Positions 14,674 to 16,732 of a stretch of 16,732 nucleotides of DNA are shown piece after piece; positions within the stretch are counted from its first letter, which is position 1; every line of letters starts with the position of its first letter. Position numbers and translations under genes: made by a program. The notes below the pieces were generated by a model. That model did not search any database, had not been told where the DNA came from, and saw only the letters and a program-made list of their open reading frames with translations. This DNA is from Actinomycetes bacterium (GTDB taxonomy: Bacteria; Actinomycetota; Actinomycetes; S36-B12), in NCBI GenBank assembly GCA_030425745.1, contig JAUHZW010000019.1:1-16732 (forward strand), read 5' to 3'.

Positions 14674-14678
14674 CCTCC
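14674..14678 (-). promoter_or_regulatory. Shine-Dalgarno of the LLM oxidoreductase gene
   Basis: GGAGG on the minus strand, five bases before the ATG at 14668. It contrasts with the divergent aldo/keto reductase start, which has none. Confidence 0.8.
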
Positions 14679-14693
14679 AGGTCGGCACCGCGA

Positions 14694-14699
14694 GCCTAG
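14694..14699 (-). promoter_or_regulatory. Candidate -10 element of the LLM/uppP operon
   Basis: TAGGCT on the minus strand, 25 bases before the LLM ATG, giving a leader of about 18 bases that just contains the Shine-Dalgarno. The same hexamer is the -10 candidate of metH, the PAC2 gene and mshC, suggesting a common housekeeping sigma factor. Confidence 0.42.
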
Positions 14700-14722
14700 C
14701 CCGACCGGTGATCGCGCCGGAG

Positions 14723-14728
14723 TACGGT
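14723..14728 (+). promoter_or_regulatory. Candidate -10 element of the aldo/keto reductase gene (leaderless geometry)
   Basis: TACGGT followed by six bases (GCGGCC) and the ATG at 14735, with no ribosome site between. The start is supported by the family-typical METRPLGRSG, so the geometry is informative. Confidence 0.52.
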
Positions 14729-14734
14729 GCGGCC

Positions 14735-15718
14735 ATGGAGACCAGACCGCTCGGCCGTTCCGGCGTCTGGGTCGGGCGCCTCGCCCTGGGCACCGCGACC
14801 TGGACGCGCGGCACCGACGAGTACGACGCACGCGACCAGTTAGCGGCGTTCCTCGATGCCGGCGGGTCACTGATCGACACGTCGGACGCCTACGCGGACG
14901 GTGGAGCGGAAGCCCTCCTGGGTGAGCTTCTCGAGGAGTTCGAGGTCCGCGACGAAGTCGTGCTGGCGACGAAGGCGGGGTCCGTGCCGGGCCCCGGGCG
15001 TCGAGTGGACTGCTCCCGTCGCCACCTGATGCGTGCCCTGGACGAGTCACTGGCGCGCCTGCGCACCGACACCATCGACCTGTGGCACCTGCACGCCTGG
15101 GATCCCTGGACCCCGATCGAGGAGACCCTCGCCGCGGCCGATGCCGCTGTCGCCTCCGGGCGGGTCCGGTACGTCGGGATAGCGAACTATGCCGGCTGGC
15201 AGACCGCAAAGGCGGCGACCCACCAGCAGGCCGCGACCGGCCGCACGCCCTTGGTGACATCGCAGATGGAGTACTCCCTGGTGGAGCGGGGCATTGAACG
15301 CGAGATCGTTCCGGCGGCGCAGTCGCTTGGTCTCGGGATCCTTCCGTGGTCACCGCTGGGCCGCGGAGTGCTCACCGGCAAGTACCGCCACAGCATGCCG
15401 CTGGACTCCCGGGGAGCCAACGCCGACACCGCGGGCTTCGTACAGGCGTACCTCGACGAGCGCGGACGCCGCATCGTCGACGCCGTCGCCACCGCTGCCG
15501 AAGGGCTCGGCGCCTCACCCGCCGAGGTTGCCCTCGCGTGGCTGCGCGACCGGCCCGGCATCGTGGCACCGATCCTGGGCGCGCGCACCGTCCAGCAATT
15601 GCTGGCGGCGCTGGCATCCGAGGAGCTGGAACTGCCGGATGAGATCCTGACGGCCCTTGACGACGTATCCGCTCCCGCGGTGGGCTATCCCGAGGCCGGC
15701 TGGGCGCAGCGGCGGTAA
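14735..15718 (+). CDS. Aldo/keto reductase
   Basis: A 327-residue NADPH-type oxidoreductase of the aldo/keto reductase superfamily, TIM-barrel fold, cytosolic. The start METRPLGRSGVWVGRLALGT is the usual one. The catalytic tetrad is complete: D48 in IDTSDAYADG, Y53, K80 in ATKAG, and H120 in DLWHLHAWD. Later landmarks are VRYVGIANYAGWQ, TSQMEYSLVERGIE, ILPWSPLGRGVLTGKY (cofactor loop) and PILGARTVQQL near the end. Length and motifs resemble the YhdN/IolS-like general stress group, but the substrate cannot be predicted. A longer upstream frame runs antisense through the LLM gene and is not used. A DUF5703 gene follows 18 bases downstream on the same strand. Confidence 0.95.
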   Translation: METRPLGRSGVWVGRLALGTATWTRGTDEYDARDQLAAFLDAGGSLIDTSDAYADGGAEALLGELLEEFEVRDEVVLATKAGSVPGPGRRVDCSRRHLMRALDESLARLRTDTIDLWHLHAWDPWTPIEETLAAADAAVASGRVRYVGIANYAGWQTAKAATHQQAATGRTPLVTSQMEYSLVERGIEREIVPAAQSLGLGILPWSPLGRGVLTGKYRHSMPLDSRGANADTAGFVQAYLDERGRRIVDAVATAAEGLGASPAEVALAWLRDRPGIVAPILGARTVQQLLAALASEELELPDEILTALDDVSAPAVGYPEAGWAQRR

Positions 15719-15724
15719 TCGTCG

Positions 15725-15731
15725 AAGGTGG
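15725..15731 (+). promoter_or_regulatory. Shine-Dalgarno of the DUF5703 gene
   Basis: AAGGTGG, one mismatch from AAGGAGG, ends five bases before the ATG at 15737. It supports that ATG over the in-frame GTG at 15728, which would lie inside the site. Confidence 0.6.
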
Positions 15732-15736
15732 GAGTC

Positions 15737-15934
15737 ATGGAGCATCGGGAGCCCACCTGGGAGTACCGGGAACTCACCATTTCGCGAGATGTGTCGCGGG
15801 AAGCGGCCCGCCAGCAGCTCACGGGCGAGGCCGACACCGGGCGTTGGGAGCTCGATCGTCTGGTGCGGTTCCCGGATGGTCGGCGCCTGGTCCGCCTGCG
15901 GCGACGGATCTACCGTGTCCGACGCACTGCCTGA
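15737..15934 (+). CDS. DUF5703 small protein
   Basis: A 65-residue basic protein of DUF5703, a small actinobacterial family of unknown function. The pattern is clear: WEYRELTISRDVSREAARQQ, then GRWELDRLVRFPDG, then a run of arginines (RRLVRLRRRIYRV). It has no signal peptide or membrane helix. The shape suggests a small beta-rich domain with a strongly basic C-terminal strand, so nucleic-acid or phosphate binding is conceivable but not shown. It follows the aldo/keto reductase gene with an 18-base gap and is convergent with the M20 peptidase gene; in my recollection this small gene commonly precedes an M20-family peptidase in actinomycetes. Confidence 0.85.
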   Translation: MEHREPTWEYRELTISRDVSREAARQQLTGEADTGRWELDRLVRFPDGRRLVRLRRRIYRVRRTA

Positions 15935-15948
15935 GGACGACTCCCCAG

Positions 15949-15975
15949 CCGGTTCAGCGCTCGCGCAGGAACCGG
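15949..15975. terminator. Possible hairpin in the DUF5703 / peptidase convergent gap
   Basis: CCGGTTC (15949-15955) can pair with GAACCGG (15969-15975), a seven-base-pair stem with a 13-base loop. A second GAACCGG copy at 15992-15998 offers an alternative partner because of the tandem repeat here. No T-run follows, so termination is only a possibility. Confidence 0.35.
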
Positions 15976-15998
15976 ATCAGCACTCGCGCAGGAACCGG
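15955..15998. repeat. Tandem 23-bp duplication across the peptidase stop codon
   Basis: Two copies of a 21-base segment, CAGCRCTCGCGCAGGAACCGG (R is G in the first copy at 15955-15975 and A in the second at 15978-15998), start 23 bases apart. On the minus strand the upstream copy encodes the end of the peptidase (RFLREC then TGA); the downstream copy lies just past the stop and is out of frame with the gene, but read alone would encode RFLRER then TGA. Confidence 0.9.
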
Positions 15999-16732
15999 TC
16001 CAGCACCTCGACACCGAACCGCAGGCCATCGACCGGCACCCGCTCGTCGATCCCGTGGAACAGGCGCCAGTAGTCCAGATCAGCCGGCATGCGCAGCGGG
16101 CTGAAGCCGTAGCCATCTATGCCCAATCGCGCGAAGGACTTAGCGTCCGTGCCCCCGCTGATCATGTACGGAACCGGATGGGCACCCGGGTCCGCCTCCC
16201 GAAGCACGCGCGCCATGTGCGTCACCAGAGGCGAGTCAAGCGGCGCCTCGAGGGCGATGTCCTCATGCTCCGACGTGATCTCGATCGAGTCGCCCACGAG
16301 TTCCCGGATGGTGTCCTCGAACTCCTGCTCATAACCGGGCAGCACCCGGCCATCGATTCCGGCGGTCGCCTCTCCCGGAATGACATTGTGCTTGTAGCCC
16401 GCCCCGAGCATGGTGGGGTTGGCGGTGTTCTGCAGGGTCGCCCCGACCAGGAACCCCAACGTGCCGAGACGCTCCAGCAGTGCCCGGGGGTCATCGGGCT
16501 GGAGTTCCACCCCATAGACAGCGGCGAGTTCGGTGAGGAACGCATCGACGGTCTCAGTCCGACGAATCGGCCACTCATGCCGTCCGATGCGCGCGACAGC
16601 CTCGGTCAGTGCGGTGACCGCGTTGTCCGGATGGATCATCGAGCCGTGTCCGGCCCGCTCGACGGCACGCAGGTTCAGCCAGCGGATGCCCTTCTCCGCT
16701 GTCTGGATCGGGTAGAGCCGGACGTCGTCGCG
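15977..16732 (-). CDS. M20-family metallopeptidase / dipeptidase, C-terminal part
   Basis: The last 251 residues of a zinc peptidase of the M20 family (carboxypeptidase, dipeptidase and deacylase relatives); the gene enters from the right edge, so its start and the N-terminal metal ligands are outside. The open frame is continuous to 16732, upstream of the internal methionine at 16639, and reads through AVERAGHGSMIHPDNAV, the usual entry to the lid/dimerisation domain. Further landmarks are TANPTMLGAGYKHNVIPGEA, GIDGRVLPG, the second catalytic-domain segment ISGGTDAKSF, and the metal-ligand histidine in LFHGIDERVPVDGLRFG. The lid domain identifies a dimeric M20 enzyme, but the substrate class cannot be told. 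The stop lies within a 23-bp tandem duplication. Confidence 0.92.
   Translation of the reverse strand, partial: RDDVRLYPIQTAEKGIRWLNLRAVERAGHGSMIHPDNAVTALTEAVARIGRHEWPIRRTETVDAFLTELAAVYGVELQPDDPRALLERLGTLGFLVGATLQNTANPTMLGAGYKHNVIPGEATAGIDGRVLPGYEQEFEDTIRELVGDSIEITSEHEDIALEAPLDSPLVTHMARVLREADPGAHPVPYMISGGTDAKSFARLGIDGYGFSPLRMPADLDYWRLFHGIDERVPVDGLRFGVEVLDRFLREC

Noticed and set aside
13547..14734. Plus-strand upstream extension of the aldo/keto reductase
   Set aside because: It lies antisense to the LLM and uppP genes and the family-typical start is the ATG at 14735.
15955..15998. CRISPR-like or integration-site repeat
   Set aside because: Only two copies, 23 bases apart and lying over coding sequence; a local tandem duplication explains it.

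Overview
The window is GC-rich, gene-dense chromosomal DNA from an actinomycete. Lineage markers are: mshC, the ligase of mycothiol synthesis, a thiol made only by Actinobacteria; three uncharacterised actinobacterial families next to it (phosphomutase-like, DUF3090, SCO1664-like); a PAC2 protein of the Rv2125/ParJ type divergent from metH, as in Mycobacterium; an F420-type luciferase-like oxidoreductase; and a DUF5703 protein. I cannot name a genus. There are no rRNA or tRNA genes, insertion sequences, phage genes or CRISPR arrays. It looks like core chromosome rather than an island.

Layout. 1-137: no supportable gene. 138-4378 (-): metH then a HAD hydrolase, joined by a GTGA overlap. 4379-4496: divergent promoter region. 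4497-5345 (+): PAC2 protein. 5362-7319 (-): pgi then a 110-residue unknown, joined by a one-base overlap. 7380-8417 (+): gnd. 8419-11729 (-): histidine phosphatase, DUF3090 and SCO1664-like protein, chained by ATGA overlaps, then mshC with its own promoter-like sequence. 11774-12796 (+): corA. 12804-14668 (-): LLM oxidoreductase then uppP, joined by a GTGA overlap. 14735-15718 (+): aldo/keto reductase, then DUF5703 at 15737-15934. 15977-16732 (-): 3' part of an M20 peptidase gene running off the right edge.

How the genes fit together. pgi and gnd control entry of glucose 6-phosphate carbon into glycolysis and loss of carbon as CO2 in the pentose phosphate pathway; the short Gnd looks NAD-linked. 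metH and mshC both belong to sulfur metabolism: methionine regeneration and cysteine attachment to the mycothiol precursor. uppP recycles the lipid carrier of wall synthesis, and corA imports Mg2+.

The clearest feature beyond gene content is regulatory. Several genes have a -10-like hexamer exactly six bases before the start codon, the geometry of leaderless transcripts, while the PAC2, gnd and LLM genes have a Shine-Dalgarno sequence. Operon-internal genes are joined by 1-4 base overlaps. I see no clearly new defence or mobile system. The best candidate for undescribed biology is the phosphatase / zinc-knuckle / kinase-like trio upstream of mshC.
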